From positions 1 to 64,000 of the forward strand of contig NZ_ANMO01000235.1 in the NCBI RefSeq assembly GCF_000338295.1: 64,000 bases of DNA, written 5' to 3'. The number at the start of each line of letters is the position of its first letter. The stretch's first letter is position 1. This document shows positions 7,824-16,567 of the stretch, piece after piece. The notes beneath the pieces were generated by a model. The model was not told the origin of the DNA, did not search any database, and saw nothing but the letters and a program-made list of their open reading frames with translations. The position numbers and the translations under genes are program-made. Source of the stretch: Rhodopirellula europaea 6C (GTDB lineage: Bacteria > Planctomycetota > Planctomycetia > Pirellulales > Pirellulaceae).

Positions 7824-9308
7824 TTACCAAAACAGACCGCCGCGGGGCGTTGTCGCACGGGCAGGAGCGGAGGGCATCGACGGATCAACGATTCGTGATT
7901 GAGTCGGACGCCCGTTTTGTGCCGGAACGATTAGCTGGCCTTGGTCGATCGAGTTCCGCGGCATTGGACGAGTCGCTGTCTGCGGATATGCGTGCGATGG
8001 CGCTTGTCTGGTCGCAACGTTTGGCTGGGTGAAGTTTGGCTGGGCAGCCTGTTGGCTCGGCGCGGCAAACTGCTGATGCGTTTTCGCGAATTGCGCTGGC
8101 GACATCACTTGAACCGGCAGTTCGCTGGGTAAGTTTGCCGAGGCGAGTTGTTGTTGACATTCAGCCGCCAATTGATCGTCGCCTGATTGGCTGGCCGCTC
8201 GCATCAAATCTTCAACACTTTGTCGCGTTGGTTTCTGCTCCACGCTCAGCAGCAACAACTCCTTCGCGATCGCGGGCATCGATCGGCTGAGCAAGTTGCG
8301 TCCCAGCTCGGCCGTGGCTTGGGGGTTGTCCGGTCCGATCTCGACCGCCGCACGCCGATACATCAACGCCAATTCAGATGCGTGCAATCGAGAACGCGAT
8401 TCGGTCAAATTCGAATTGGATTGTGGCGTCAGGGTGGCTGATTCCAGGTCCGCCAAAATCATGGTGGCTTCGGCTGCGAGCGGTCCACCAATGGTGGCTT
8501 CAACCCAACGCTGGCGTGCATAGTTGAGGTAAGCCTCGATCGCACGTTCAGCGGTCAACGAGGATGTGTCCACACCATGAAGCGCCGGTGTTTGGTGCAC
8601 TTCCACCAACCGGTTCAATGCGGCTTGATCAACCGGGCCATAGCGACCGGTGAAGTCCGTTGATTCCTGAATCGCGGTGATGGCTTCGTTGAGCTGGGAA
8701 GTGTGCAGGTTGCCTCCGGTTTGCGAGTCTCGGAGGGAGGCGATGATACGAAGCGTTTGCGTCGCGGATTCTTTTGCCGAATGAAATGCGCCGCGGCGTG
8801 CAGCGAAGTGGGCGCTGCGAAGTTGGTCGACCGCTGACTGAGCCAAGTCGGCCGTGCGAGCGTGGTGATTGATCGGATCGGATGCTGGCATCGGACGTGA
8901 GAACGTTTGCTGCGACCGTCCGAGCGATGCGGTGGCGCTATCGCTCGAATCCAGCTTGCGCCGCCGCGTGATCGTTGGTGGTTCTTCCGCCGGCACCGGC
9001 GTGTTCATGATGATGGTGACCGGAGGGAGAGCCGGGGCAACCAAAGCGGGTTGGGCTGCGGGCGGTTTCCAGGCCGGTGCGGTTTCAGACGTGGGTGGAA
9101 GGGCCAGTGGTCGCGGTTGCCAAACTCGGCTGGGTTGCGCACGTGCACTTGTCGGCGAATCACCGGCATGGGCCGATGCGGAGATCGATGCAATCAAGAC
9201 CGCCAACGAGACACGTCGGACCAGCAAGCCGCGACGAGACCGTTCCTTGGCGGTTCGATCTGTGCGGTCTCGACCAGTCAGATGTCGTGGCTTCATATTG
9301 CGATCCAT
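7824..9308 (-). CDS. Secreted hypothetical protein with helical (TPR-like) repeats
   Basis: About 494 residues from the ATG at 9308; another ATG lies four codons downstream. A twin basic stretch followed by SLAVLIASISASAHAG is a clear signal peptide. A Pro/Ala-rich linker leads to an alpha-helical middle part (roughly nucleotides 8150-8870) with TPR-like helices, e.g. around AELALMYRRAAVEIGPDNPQ and the following segment. The C-terminal 100 residues are again Gln/Pro/Ala-rich. I do not recognise a named family. The gene ends only 35 bases before the export protein starts on the same strand, and both have the same low-complexity style, so a joint role in envelope or polysaccharide export is a reasonable guess. 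Confidence 0.65.
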   Translation of the reverse strand: MDRNMKPRHLTGRDRTDRTAKERSRRGLLVRRVSLAVLIASISASAHAGDSPTSARAQPSRVWQPRPLALPPTSETAPAWKPPAAQPALVAPALPPVTIIMNTPVPAEEPPTITRRRKLDSSDSATASLGRSQQTFSRPMPASDPINHHARTADLAQSAVDQLRSAHFAARRGAFHSAKESATQTLRIIASLRDSQTGGNLHTSQLNEAITAIQESTDFTGRYGPVDQAALNRLVEVHQTPALHGVDTSSLTAERAIEAYLNYARQRWVEATIGGPLAAEATMILADLESATLTPQSNSNLTESRSRLHASELALMYRRAAVEIGPDNPQATAELGRNLLSRSMPAIAKELLLLSVEQKPTRQSVEDLMRAASQSGDDQLAAECQQQLASANLPSELPVQVMSPAQFAKTHQQFAAPSQQAAQPNFTQPNVATRQAPSHAYPQTATRPMPRNSIDQGQLIVPAQNGRPTQSRIVDPSMPSAPARATTPRGGLFW

Positions 9309-9734
9309 CGCATTCCCAGCGTGTTTCGGAGGGGAGTTCATCCTTGAAGTCCCAGGTCCATGAGGACCATGCTGAAGATTCGCGGGGATATTCGTTCGGC
9401 GTCCGATCCGAGCGAAATTCAGGCGACATCGTCCAGCTATCCGGCGTATCGACGAACCCGCAGGAATTTCTGTACACGGAGCCGCCACCGATGGGTGGAA
9501 TCAAAGCTTCGAACGCGCGTGACCGTTATCCAGGTGCAAATTCGCACAACCGGAATATCCGGACCGCGGGTGCAATGGACATGCATCAATTCGATGCAGA
9601 TGCCCGCCAAATCGTGGCTCATTCGCACTCAGGATGATTTTTGAAGCCTTTGAACTTGCGCTCGGGTCCTCAAAGCTGTCATTCAATTAGTTGACGAACG
9701 ACTCACAAACCATCCATTTGATTGAGGTTTGACC
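9309..9734. other. 426-base divergent intergenic region
   Basis: Separates the minus-strand secreted protein from the plus-strand pseudopilin and must hold promoters for both. A TTGACG box at 9691-9696 could be a -35 element but I see no good -10 at 16-18 bases. A short palindrome CCGGA-ATA-TCCGG lies near 9550. No gene or RNA is evident. Confidence 0.4.
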
Positions 9735-10694
9735 GTGAGGACTGTGCAAGACCGAGTGAACCGTCGCGGATTCACATTGGTGGAATTGTTGGTGGTGATC
9801 ACCATCATTGGCATTCTGATCGCGATGCTTTTGCCGGCGCTCCAGAGCGTTCGTGAGGCGGCTCGTCAGACCAAGTGTCGCAATCGAATTCGACAAATCG
9901 CGTTGGCCTGTCAGAACTACGAATCGATGTTTCGCGATCTGCCGGGCTATTCCGGCGAAGTCCCACCGTTCCTGGTCGATTTTGACAGCCGCCGCTCGTA
10001 CGACGCTCGGTTCAACGGCGGCAACTGGATTGTCCAGGCGATGGCATTGATGGAACAAGCTGACTTGGCACCGCCACTGGCAAAAATCGGAGCTGCTCCC
10101 AGCATCGCGCCGACGGACCGCGTGCAACAACACGTTCAGTCGGCTGTCTCCACATTTCATTGCCCAACCCGGCGTGACGCGGATGCCTATCCATTGCTGG
10201 AACCCTATCTCAGTCGGTACGGAGCGACCGGCGGACGGACGGATTACGCGATGTGCGGTGGTCCTGCGTCGGTCAACGAAGCGGACCACCGAGTCATCGA
10301 AAGCGAGTACGACGGGGTTTGGAGACTCGGCGGCCGAACGACCTTGTCGCGTGTGTTCGACGGTTTGAGCCACACGTATTTGGTCGGCGAAAAGGCGATG
10401 GATTCCCTGAAATACACCACCGGAGACTGCTTTGGCGACCGTGCTCCACTGGCCGGTTACACGGGAATCGGGACCACCACGCACTCGTATGTCCGGTTCG
10501 CGGCTCGGCAACCGGCGCTGGACACCCCCGACAATTGTTTGTCGTGTCACGACTTTGGAAGTGCCCACCCGCATGGTTGGAATGCGGCGATGGTGGATGG
10601 ATCGGTGAAAATGTTGACGTACACTCAAGACATCAACATTCACCGCGCGGCCGCCTCCATCGATGGTCGCGAAATTCCAACTTACGAACACTGA
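9735..10694 (+). CDS. DUF1559 pseudopilin-like protein
   Basis: 319 residues from GTG 9735, chosen because GAGG at 9724-9727 sits 7 bases upstream; a TTG at 9729 is in frame but has no comparable site. The N-terminus has the type IV prepilin signature [12 protein letters not shown]: the prepilin peptidase cuts after the Gly and methylates the new Phe. The following hydrophobic helix ([16 protein letters not shown]) anchors it or packs into a filament. The rest is the DUF1559 domain, including the C-terminal motif [17 protein letters not shown]1559 proteins are present in very large numbers in planctomycetes and are thought to be surface or pseudopilus components; the exact role is not established. 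Confidence 0.92.
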   Translation: MRTVQDRVNRRGFTLVELLVVITIIGILIAMLLPALQSVREAARQTKCRNRIRQIALACQNYESMFRDLPGYSGEVPPFLVDFDSRRSYDARFNGGNWIVQAMALMEQADLAPPLAKIGAAPSIAPTDRVQQHVQSAVSTFHCPTRRDADAYPLLEPYLSRYGATGGRTDYAMCGGPASVNEADHRVIESEYDGVWRLGGRTTLSRVFDGLSHTYLVGEKAMDSLKYTTGDCFGDRAPLAGYTGIGTTTHSYVRFAARQPALDTPDNCLSCHDFGSAHPHGWNAAMVDGSVKMLTYTQDINIHRAAASIDGREIPTYEH

Positions 10695-10701
10695 TCTCAG
10701 T

Positions 10702-10896
10702 TTGACTCAATCGAAACTCCCCAAAAAGTCGATTTGCAAATGGGACAAATCCACTCTTGCAGATGCTTTGCCGTTGCTAGCCGAACAAGTTCAATCGGCA
10801 GAATTCATCTGTCGAAAGTGCGGCCGGGTGGCGGCGGAGAAACGGTTGCTGTGCAAAGCAGCTCGAATGGATTCACTGAGTGAAAAGAAAGCGTGA
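10702..10896 (+). CDS. Small CxxCGR protein (64 residues)
   Basis: Begins at TTG 10702 just after the DUF1559 gene (an in-frame ATG at 10663 would overlap that gene) and ends 17 bases inside the next gene. The protein starts with a Lys-rich segment (KLPKKSICKWDKS), continues with an amphipathic helix (LADALPLLAEQVQS), and ends with FICRKCGRVAAEKRLLCKA. The C-x2-CGR ... LCK arrangement resembles a small zinc-ribbon. Three spaced cysteines plus one earlier (in SICKW) could bind a metal. From memory, small proteins with CRKCGR...LCKP endings occur in planctomycetes, but I cannot verify this. The ordered composition and Cys pattern argue against a chance frame. Confidence 0.55.
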   Translation: MTQSKLPKKSICKWDKSTLADALPLLAEQVQSAEFICRKCGRVAAEKRLLCKAARMDSLSEKKA

Positions 10897-12307
10897 CGGT
10901 TTGATTCAACAGTTCGCGAAATGGATCTTTGCGTGCGGCATCGTCGCGGGAGTCTCTGCATGGACCACCGGATGCTCGCCTTCGTCGTCCACGACGGAAG
11001 AAGCCGCGACGACACCGCAGCAGTTTGTGATCGCACGGGGCGAGCCTCGCGACCGACTACGACAAATCTTCGCTCGCTATCGCGGCAGTTCGTACTACCA
11101 AGACACCAGCGAAGTCGTGCTGCGAGTGGTCCCGATGGCGGACGCATCATCGGAGTTGTTCTCGGGCGGCAAGCAAGAACAGCGAGCCCCGTTTCGAGTG
11201 CGCTGGACTGGCCGACAACTCGACGTCCAAGCCTACGTGGTGCGACTGCGAGCCAGTTCCTCGCCACAATCCAACCAAGTCGAATTGAATGCCTGGTTCG
11301 ATGAACCTGAAACTCGACACTTCGATTCTCAGATGCTGGTTGATGTATGGCAAAAACCGGAGAACCAACGATTGGACCTCGATCGCGTGCTCGCGGATGA
11401 AGTCCTGCGGTCCAAGTTGTCCGCCGGGCTGGCTGGTCCGCCACCGCAATTGGAATGGTTGTTCGCGGGCGACCCCATGTCGGGCATCTTCGAACCCACT
11501 GCGAAACTGAAGTGGTTGCCCGACGCGAATTTTGCCGGGCAAAAGATGCGACGCATCGCGGCGGAAACCGAAGGCAAGTCTTATGTTTTTTGGATCGATC
11601 CCACGGTCAGTGTGATTCGTCGAGTTGAGTTGCCGCTTCCACTGATCGAAGGTTTGGATACCAAGCAAAGTTCGCTGACGCTTGAATTTCGACGCGCTGA
11701 GTTTGCACCCCAGTCCGGTGATGAGGACTCGACTCGATTTGATTTCCAACCGCCTTTCACACCGCAACGTGTTTCGCGTTTTGTCCCCGTTCCACCGCCA
11801 CCACCATCCAGCATTCTGGGGCGACGATTGCCCAACGATGCGATGCGGACGATTCGTGCAGATAGCAATCCGACCGAAGTGGTTTTGTTTCGTCTGTCAG
11901 AAGAAGAGGACGTCTCGGCGACGGAGCCTCGTTGGATCGCGGCAGCAATCACTCAATCACGACAATCCAACTTGTCTCACGTTCATTGGGTCGTCGCGAC
12001 CGAAGAGGATGGATTCCGTCGCGAGTTGTCGGCGGCCTGGTCGGGCGCGGTCACGGTACTCGATTCATCATCGCTCGATGATGTATTTGGTTTGCTGCGT
12101 TTGAAACCTGGTAGCGCAGCGGTGATCGATGCGGATCAAACTGTGCTCTTGACGGAGCAACAAATCAATACAAGCTCAGTCGGTAACGTGCTCGCGGCGC
12201 TGGCCGATGACGCCGCAGGGGTGGATGTGCCCGCGAAGATTCAAGCGGACTACAAACAACTCAATCGGGCTTATGAGTCCGAACTTTCGAAGGCACTTCA
12301 GCAATAG
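10880..12307 (+). CDS. Hypothetical lipoprotein
   Basis: 475 residues from GTG 10880. Basic start (MKRKR), hydrophobic segment and Cys32 in SAWTTGC, followed by Ser/Thr-rich sequence, suggest a lipoprotein, although Thr-Thr-Gly is not an ideal lipobox. Residues 50-300 look like a beta-rich fold related in style to LolA/DUF2092 carriers (RLRQIFARYRGSSYYQDTSEV..., KLKWLPDANFAGQKMRRI...). After a Pro-rich linker (VPVPPPPPSS) the last 150 residues alternate strands and helices in a thioredoxin-like manner but lack a CxxC. I cannot assign a family. It overlaps the small CxxCGR gene by 17 bases and so may be translationally coupled to it. Confidence 0.7.
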   Translation: MKRKRDGLIQQFAKWIFACGIVAGVSAWTTGCSPSSSTTEEAATTPQQFVIARGEPRDRLRQIFARYRGSSYYQDTSEVVLRVVPMADASSELFSGGKQEQRAPFRVRWTGRQLDVQAYVVRLRASSSPQSNQVELNAWFDEPETRHFDSQMLVDVWQKPENQRLDLDRVLADEVLRSKLSAGLAGPPPQLEWLFAGDPMSGIFEPTAKLKWLPDANFAGQKMRRIAAETEGKSYVFWIDPTVSVIRRVELPLPLIEGLDTKQSSLTLEFRRAEFAPQSGDEDSTRFDFQPPFTPQRVSRFVPVPPPPPSSILGRRLPNDAMRTIRADSNPTEVVLFRLSEEEDVSATEPRWIAAAITQSRQSNLSHVHWVVATEEDGFRRELSAAWSGAVTVLDSSSLDDVFGLLRLKPGSAAVIDADQTVLLTEQQINTSSVGNVLAALADDAAGVDVPAKIQADYKQLNRAYESELSKALQQ

Positions 12308-12321
12308 TCTTCAGCAATAGT
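12296..12321. repeat. Perfect 13-base tandem duplication at convergent gene ends
   Basis: CTTCAGCAATAGT occurs twice, at 12296-12308 and 12309-12321. The first copy supplies the stop (TAG) of the plus-strand lipoprotein gene. The second supplies the last codons of wecB, whose stop (TGA, minus strand) is at 12311-12313. The two genes are separated by only three bases. Confidence 0.9.
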
Positions 12322-13453
12322 GCTGTGCGATCGCGTCCAAGATTTTTTCCGATGCGGTGCCGTCGCCATAAGGATTGGAAGCTCTCGCCATCTTGTCATA
12401 GGCTTCGCGGTCGCTGAGCAATTCACTGACGCCGTCCACGATGTTCTTGCGAACTGGGCCGACCAAGCGAACGGTGCCCGCGTCCACGCCTTCGGGACGT
12501 TCAGTCGTGTCACGCATCACCAGCACAGGCTTGCCCAATCCGGGAGCCTCTTCTTGCACGCCGCCTGAATCGGTCAGCACCAATTCACAAGCCTGCATGA
12601 GCGCCACAAACGGACGATACGACTGCGGCGGCAACAGCAACACGTTATCGAATTGGCCCAATGCCTTTTGAACAGGTCCGGACACATTCGGGTTCAAGTG
12701 CACCGGGTACACAAATCGAACGTCCGGGAATCGCTCAGCCAGTTCCGAGATGGCACCGCAGATCTCATCAAAGCCACCGCCAAAGTTTTCACGGCGGTGC
12801 CCCGTGATCAAAACAAAACGTCGCTCTCGCCAATCGCTTGGAAGAACCGACCCGAGTTCTTCGTCGATCTTCGCTGCCACCGCGGGATCGGATTGTTGCT
12901 GGACCTCCAAGTGCAAGGCATCGATCACGGTGTTACCCGTGACGAAGACCTTGGCCGGATCGATGCGTTCGTTCAACAGGTTCGTTTGGCTGACCGAGGT
13001 CGGTGCAAAGTGCAGTGTGCTGATGGGACTGGCCAACACCCGATTGGCTTCTTCGGGAAAGGGACTGGCCAGATTCCCCGTCCGCAGACCCGCCTCAATG
13101 TGACCGGTCGGAATGCGGCGATAGAAACATGCCAGCGAGGCCATCAGAACCGTCGTCGTGTCGCCTTGAACGAGAGCGAAATCAGGTTGTTCGGCTTCGA
13201 GAATTTGATCGATCGACGCGATCAGTTTGGAAGAAAGGCCTGCTAGGGTTTGCCCCGGCGTCATCACGCCCAAATCGTGATGCACCGGCAAATCGAAGAT
13301 GTCGATCACTTGATCCAGCATTTCGCGGTGCTGTCCCGTCGAAACCGACAGCAATTCGAATCGGTCGTCCGTGGCAAGTCGCTTGATCACGGGGGCGACC
13401 TTGATGGCCTCGGGACGGGTTCCGAAGAAGACGGCTATTTTGGGACGTTTCAT
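12311..13453 (-). CDS. wecB: UDP-N-acetylglucosamine 2-epimerase (non-hydrolysing)
   Basis: 380 residues, standard length. Interconverts UDP-GlcNAc and UDP-ManNAc in the cytoplasm, a step toward ManNAc-containing surface glycans. Visible motifs: GTRPEAIK at 11-18, GDTTTVL, HIEAGLRTGN, the TGHRRENFG segment, and DSGGVQEEAPGLGKPVL near the C-terminus, all characteristic of the two-domain GT-B epimerase fold. The final residues (AIAQHYC) are encoded in the second copy of the 13-base tandem repeat. The gene points away from the divergently placed epimerase at 13565, leaving about 110 bases for two promoters. Together the pair suggests a small nucleotide-sugar locus serving envelope polysaccharide. 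Confidence 0.95.
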   Translation of the reverse strand: MKRPKIAVFFGTRPEAIKVAPVIKRLATDDRFELLSVSTGQHREMLDQVIDIFDLPVHHDLGVMTPGQTLAGLSSKLIASIDQILEAEQPDFALVQGDTTTVLMASLACFYRRIPTGHIEAGLRTGNLASPFPEEANRVLASPISTLHFAPTSVSQTNLLNERIDPAKVFVTGNTVIDALHLEVQQQSDPAVAAKIDEELGSVLPSDWRERRFVLITGHRRENFGGGFDEICGAISELAERFPDVRFVYPVHLNPNVSGPVQKALGQFDNVLLLPPQSYRPFVALMQACELVLTDSGGVQEEAPGLGKPVLVMRDTTERPEGVDAGTVRLVGPVRKNIVDGVSELLSDREAYDKMARASNPYGDGTASEKILDAIAQHYC

Positions 13454-13564
13454 TGACTAGACTGCGTGGCAAAATCGGAGGGTGCAACTGGCGGCCCACT
13501 ATAGTTTGAACCTCGTCAAACCCCAGTGCATCTTCTTAAACCCCGAATCAAGAGTCCCGAACCG

Positions 13565-14557
13565 ATGCCCGATTCGTCGTCCAAAACGTACCTGGTCACA
13601 GGCTGCGCTGGTTTCATCGCCAATGAAGTCGCCTCGCAATTGCTGGCGGCGGGTCATCGCGTGGTCGGAATCGACAACGTCAACGACTACTACGATGTGC
13701 GGCTGAAAGAACATCGTTTGGAGAAACTGACCTCCCAGGGTGAGGCGTTCACGTTCGTTCGAGGCGACATCGAAGACTCATCGACGCTGCAAAAAATCTT
13801 CGATGAAAATTCATTCGATGCGGTGCTGAACTTGGCCGCTCGTGCAGGGGTGCGATACAGCATGGAAAACCCGCACGTCTACATGACAACCAACGTGATG
13901 GGCAGCCTCAACCTGCTCGACCAAATGCGACGTGTCGGCGTGAAAAAGTACGTGCTCGCGTCGACCTCGTCTTTGTACGCCGGCCAACCGATGCCGTTTG
14001 TGGAAACGCTGTCCGTCAACACGCCGATCTCACCATACGCGGCCAGCAAGAAAGCCGCCGAGGCAATGGCGTACTCGTATCATCATCTGTACGACATCGA
14101 CGTCTCGGTTTGCCGTTACTTCACCGTGTACGGTCCCGCGGGACGTCCCGACATGTGCATCTTCCGATTCATCAAATGGATTGATGAAGGCACGCCGATC
14201 GAATTGTTCGGCGACGGCGAACAAGCTCGTGATTTCACGTATGTGTCTGACATCGCTGCGGGAACCATCGCGGCGCTGCAGCCCGTTGGATACGAAGTCA
14301 TCAACTTGGGCGGCGGCGGAACCCCGGTCTCCTTGAACGACATCATTGGTCGACTCGAAAACTTGCTGGGCAAAAAAGCCAAGGTCGAACACAAGACGTT
14401 CCACAAAGCGGATATTAAAATTACTTCGGCTGACATTAGCAAAGCCAACGACTTGATCGGCTGGACGCCCGAGATCGACCTAGACCAAGGATTGGCGGCG
14501 TCGGTGGACTGGTATCGCGACAACCAACCTTGGTCCGGCGAACTCGAACTGCCATAG
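13565..14557 (+). CDS. NAD-dependent sugar epimerase, UDP-glucuronate 4-epimerase type
   Basis: 330 residues from ATG 13565. Extended short-chain dehydrogenase: Rossmann motif reads GCAGFIA (the third Gly of GxxGxxG is Ala, a mild departure), followed by the NAD-binding Asp in VVGIDNVNDYYD, and SPYAASK containing the catalytic Tyr-x3-Lys. The VNDYYD segment and RYFTVYGPAGRPDM are typical of UDP-glucuronate/UDP-galacturonate 4-epimerases. Expected reaction: reversible C4 epimerisation of a UDP-hexuronate in the cytoplasm. Divergent from wecB; together with the Wza-like protein it supports an exopolysaccharide pathway. A UDP-glucose or dTDP-glucose dehydratase role is less likely because their hallmark residues are not apparent. 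Confidence 0.85.
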   Translation: MPDSSSKTYLVTGCAGFIANEVASQLLAAGHRVVGIDNVNDYYDVRLKEHRLEKLTSQGEAFTFVRGDIEDSSTLQKIFDENSFDAVLNLAARAGVRYSMENPHVYMTTNVMGSLNLLDQMRRVGVKKYVLASTSSLYAGQPMPFVETLSVNTPISPYAASKKAAEAMAYSYHHLYDIDVSVCRYFTVYGPAGRPDMCIFRFIKWIDEGTPIELFGDGEQARDFTYVSDIAAGTIAALQPVGYEVINLGGGGTPVSLNDIIGRLENLLGKKAKVEHKTFHKADIKITSADISKANDLIGWTPEIDLDQGLAASVDWYRDNQPWSGELELP

Positions 14558-14775
14558 AATTCCGCTGCGTCTTGAGCATTGGGTTGTGCAATACCCGTCG
14601 CCGGACTCGCCCGAATTCGTATCCCAGGGAGTTCCACCCGAAGGCATCCAAACCGGCCTTTTCGGCAGGACGATGAATCGCCGCGTACAATTCGACACGG
14701 AACTGCGGGTGACACGGCCCTCGCATTTCAGCGAAACTGATGTTTCCCGTTGATTCTCTTCGCCCGAGGCCTCTG

Positions 14776-16530
14776 ATGCATCGTCGTTTGGTTTGCTTGG
14801 CAGTCGCATGCTTGATTCTTGGAAACACGTGGATCCCGGCCAACGCCGCGACGGGCATCCAGTCCGAAGGTGCAGAAACTTCTCCGGTCGGAGAACAGAT
14901 TGCGACGTTCACGTTGCCCAACGCCTACGGCAAACCCGTATCGCTGAGTGATTTCAAGGGCAAGAAGTGCGCGGCGATCGTCTTTTTGGGGACCGAGTGC
15001 CCACTGGCAAAGTTGTATGGCCCACGGCTGAATGATCTGCAGGAGAAATTTGGAGATCGCGGTCTCCAGGTCATCGGGATCAACTCCAACAAACAAGACA
15101 GCTTGACCGAAGTGGCCGCCTACGTGCATCGTCACGACATCGCCTTTCCGATGCTGAAGGACAAAGGCAATGTTGTCGCCGATGCGATGAAAGCCGAACG
15201 AACGCCCGAGGTGTTCCTAATCGATGCCGATCGCGTCATCCGTTACCACGGCCGCATCGATGACCAATACGGAGTTGGCTACGCTCGCGACAAGAAAACT
15301 CGTTCCGATCTGGCCATCGCGGTCGAAGAACTGCAGGCCGGAAAATCGATCTCCCAACCGAAAACGGAGGCCGTTGGTTGCCACATCGGACGCACCAAAG
15401 AAGTCGCTGAACTCGGCGAGATCACCTACACCAAACACATCGCTCCGATTTTCAATTCACGATGCGTGACTTGCCATCGCGAAGGCGAGATCGCGCCGTT
15501 TACGCTGATCAGCTACGAAGACACGCAGGGATGGGAGGACACGATCCTCGAAGTGATCGGCAACAACCGTATGCCGCCTTGGTCAGCCAACCCGGCACAC
15601 GGCGAGTTCGCCAATGACGCCAGGCTGTCTGAGGAAGAAAAGGAATTGATTGAACAGTGGGTCGATGGCGGGATGCCCGAGGGCGATCCGTCGGAACTGC
15701 CCGAGCCGCCCGTGTTCACGACCGGATGGCAGATCGACGAACCTGATCAAGTCATCCAGATGAGAGACAAACCGTTTGATGTGCCCGCCGAAGGTGTGGT
15801 CGACTACCAACGTTTTGTGATCGATCCGGGTTGGGACGAAGACAAGTACGTCGTCGCCTGCGAAGCACGTCCTCAGAACCGAGCCGTCGTTCACCACATC
15901 TTGGTCTATGTGATCCCACCGGGCGGCAGAAATGCCGATCTCCGGAAGGTGTTGGTCGGCTACGCTCCCGGCAGCACCCCGGTCGATCTGGATGACGGTG
16001 TCGCGATTCATGCGGAAGCCGGCAGCAAACTGTTGTTCGAGATGCACTACACACCCAACGGCACCGCCCAAAGCGATCTGTCGTACATCGGGGTCAAATT
16101 CACTGACAAAGCCAACGTTGAGAAAGAGCTGGAAGGTGCGATCGCGGTCAACACGAAATTCAGGATCCCGCCCGGCGAAGCCAATCATGTGGTGACGGCG
16201 AAGCACACCATCCGAAAGGACATCGAGCTGCTCGGCATGACCCCGCACATGCACCTGCGTGGCAAAGCGTTCCGCTACACGGCTGAGTTCCCCAGTGGCG
16301 AAGAAGAAATCTTGCTGGATGTTCCCGCCTACGATTTCAACTGGCAGATGAAGTATATCCTGAAGGAACCTCGGAAATTGCCTCGGGGGACCGTCGTCCA
16401 CTGCCGTGCGGTCTTTGACAACTCGGAATACAATCTGAGCAACCCTGATCCTTCCAAGACTGTTGGATGGGGCGACCAAAGTTGGAACGAAATGATGATC
16501 GGCTTCATGGACGTGGTGAAGGCCGACTGA
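14776..16530 (+). CDS. Exported redoxin / cytochrome c / PHM-like multidomain protein
   Basis: 584 residues from ATG 14776. The signal peptide is VCLAVACLILGNTWIPANAA. Domain 1 (about 35-195) is an AhpC/TSA-Redoxin fold with a single Cys in GTECPLAKLY, i.e. peroxiredoxin- or TlpA-like with no CxxC. A c-type haem site CVTCH follows at 230-234, in a segment resembling planctomycete cytochrome domains (MPPW further on). The C-terminal 270 residues resemble copper type II monooxygenase (PHM-like) domains: HHILVYV and TPHMHLRGK supply His and Met ligands. Likely periplasmic; substrate unknown. Joining a thiol, a haem and a copper module in one chain suggests an electron-transfer or oxidation function. 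Confidence 0.8.
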   Translation: MHRRLVCLAVACLILGNTWIPANAATGIQSEGAETSPVGEQIATFTLPNAYGKPVSLSDFKGKKCAAIVFLGTECPLAKLYGPRLNDLQEKFGDRGLQVIGINSNKQDSLTEVAAYVHRHDIAFPMLKDKGNVVADAMKAERTPEVFLIDADRVIRYHGRIDDQYGVGYARDKKTRSDLAIAVEELQAGKSISQPKTEAVGCHIGRTKEVAELGEITYTKHIAPIFNSRCVTCHREGEIAPFTLISYEDTQGWEDTILEVIGNNRMPPWSANPAHGEFANDARLSEEEKELIEQWVDGGMPEGDPSELPEPPVFTTGWQIDEPDQVIQMRDKPFDVPAEGVVDYQRFVIDPGWDEDKYVVACEARPQNRAVVHHILVYVIPPGGRNADLRKVLVGYAPGSTPVDLDDGVAIHAEAGSKLLFEMHYTPNGTAQSDLSYIGVKFTDKANVEKELEGAIAVNTKFRIPPGEANHVVTAKHTIRKDIELLGMTPHMHLRGKAFRYTAEFPSGEEEILLDVPAYDFNWQMKYILKEPRKLPRGTVVHCRAVFDNSEYNLSNPDPSKTVGWGDQSWNEMMIGFMDVVKAD

Positions 16531-16567
16531 CTTTCGCAGTCAAACCTCTCCATGCGACCCAGAGCCG

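Noticed and set aside
14558-14775. A small gene or RNA in the 218 bases before the redoxin gene
   Set aside because: Minus-strand frames exist but overlap neighbours and show no motif; no cloverleaf or repeat was found.
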